From Mucilaginibacter sp. UBA4741 (GTDB taxonomy: Bacteria; Bacteroidota; Bacteroidia; Sphingobacteriales; Sphingobacteriaceae), in NCBI GenBank assembly GCA_002403905.1, contig DHIR01000250.1, positions 1 through 25,720 of the forward strand: 25,720 bases of DNA, in the 5' to 3' direction. The notes below the pieces were generated by a model. That model saw only the letters and a program-made list of their open reading frames with translations, did no database searches and had not been told where the DNA came from. Both the position numbers and the translations under genes were made by a program. Of the stretch, positions 25,669-25,720 are shown one piece after another; positions within the stretch are counted from its first letter, which is position 1, and each line of letters opens with the position of its first letter.

Positions 25669-25703
25669 GCCAGCTATGTTTTGGCTATGCCAAAACCGCT
25701 GGC
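25669..25703. repeat. Imperfect hairpin downstream of the integrase
   Basis: GCCAGC (25669-25674) pairs with GCTGGC (25698-25703), and TTTTGGC (25679-25685) pairs with GCCAAAA (25689-25695) around a TAT loop, with an asymmetric internal bulge (TATG against CC). No T-run follows. It may be a 3'-end structure of the integrase message or an element-specific recombination or transfer site. Confidence 0.6.
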
Positions 25704-25720
25704 CCTCCTCATGCTATCGC

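Noticed and set aside
1..25720. CRISPR array, insertion sequence, rRNA, riboswitch or toxin-antitoxin pair
   Set aside because: I looked for spaced repeats, transposase motifs, rRNA sequence and small paired genes and found none.

Overview
The window looks like chromosomal DNA of a Bacteroidota bacterium, most likely a Sphingobacteriaceae member such as Mucilaginibacter or Pedobacter (the genus is inference). The evidence is the moderate-to-low GC, genes that begin without clear Shine-Dalgarno sequences, a Bacteroidota-type promoter (TTTG, 19 nt, TACCTTTG) before a tRNA gene, and protein families typical of the phylum: GH92, GH172, a beta-barrel protein with a carboxypeptidase-regulatory-like N-terminus, and a Bacteroidota tyrosine integrase.

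From 1 to about 23,910 the window is a carbohydrate-use region. It holds: a GH92 mannosidase-like enzyme (259-2427, -); a lone TonB-receptor-like outer-membrane beta-barrel (2612-5332, +); a periplasmic PQQ-type sugar dehydrogenase fused to PKD, cytochrome c and CBM-like domains (5465-8182, +); a two-gene minus-strand unit of a heparinase II/III-like protein (9282-11150) and a GH43 arabinanase-like gene (8239-9272) broken by a one-base frameshift; a divergent AraC regulator (11278-12162, +); a tightly packed six-gene minus-strand operon (21382 down to 12176); and a second, divergent GH92-like enzyme (21694-23910, +).

The operon reads, in transcription order, GH172, GH116 with a Tat signal, alpha-ketoglutarate-semialdehyde-dehydrogenase-like ALDH, UxaA-family dehydratase, FAH-family (KdaD/AraD1-like) enzyme, and a mutarotase-like DUF6786 lipoprotein. 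The three cytosolic enzymes fit the last steps of a non-phosphorylative (Weimberg / D-arabinose type) route: aldonate to 2-keto-3-deoxy-aldonate to alpha-ketoglutarate semialdehyde to alpha-ketoglutarate. The PQQ dehydrogenase could supply the first oxidation in the periplasm. GH172, GH116 and GH43 could release the sugar. The exact sugar (D- or L-arabinose, xylose, or a uronic acid derivative) cannot be fixed from sequence. No SusC/SusD pair is present, so this is not a canonical polysaccharide utilisation locus.

From about 24,000 to the right edge the content changes. A tRNA-Pro(TGG) gene with a clear promoter and terminator is followed 286 bp later by a tyrosine integrase whose first catalytic Arg position is Ala. 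This is the usual layout of an integrated island or conjugative element, whose body would lie beyond the right edge. An imperfect hairpin follows the integrase. The most striking non-coding-type signal is a perfect 28-bp palindrome inside the 5' end of the GH116 gene.
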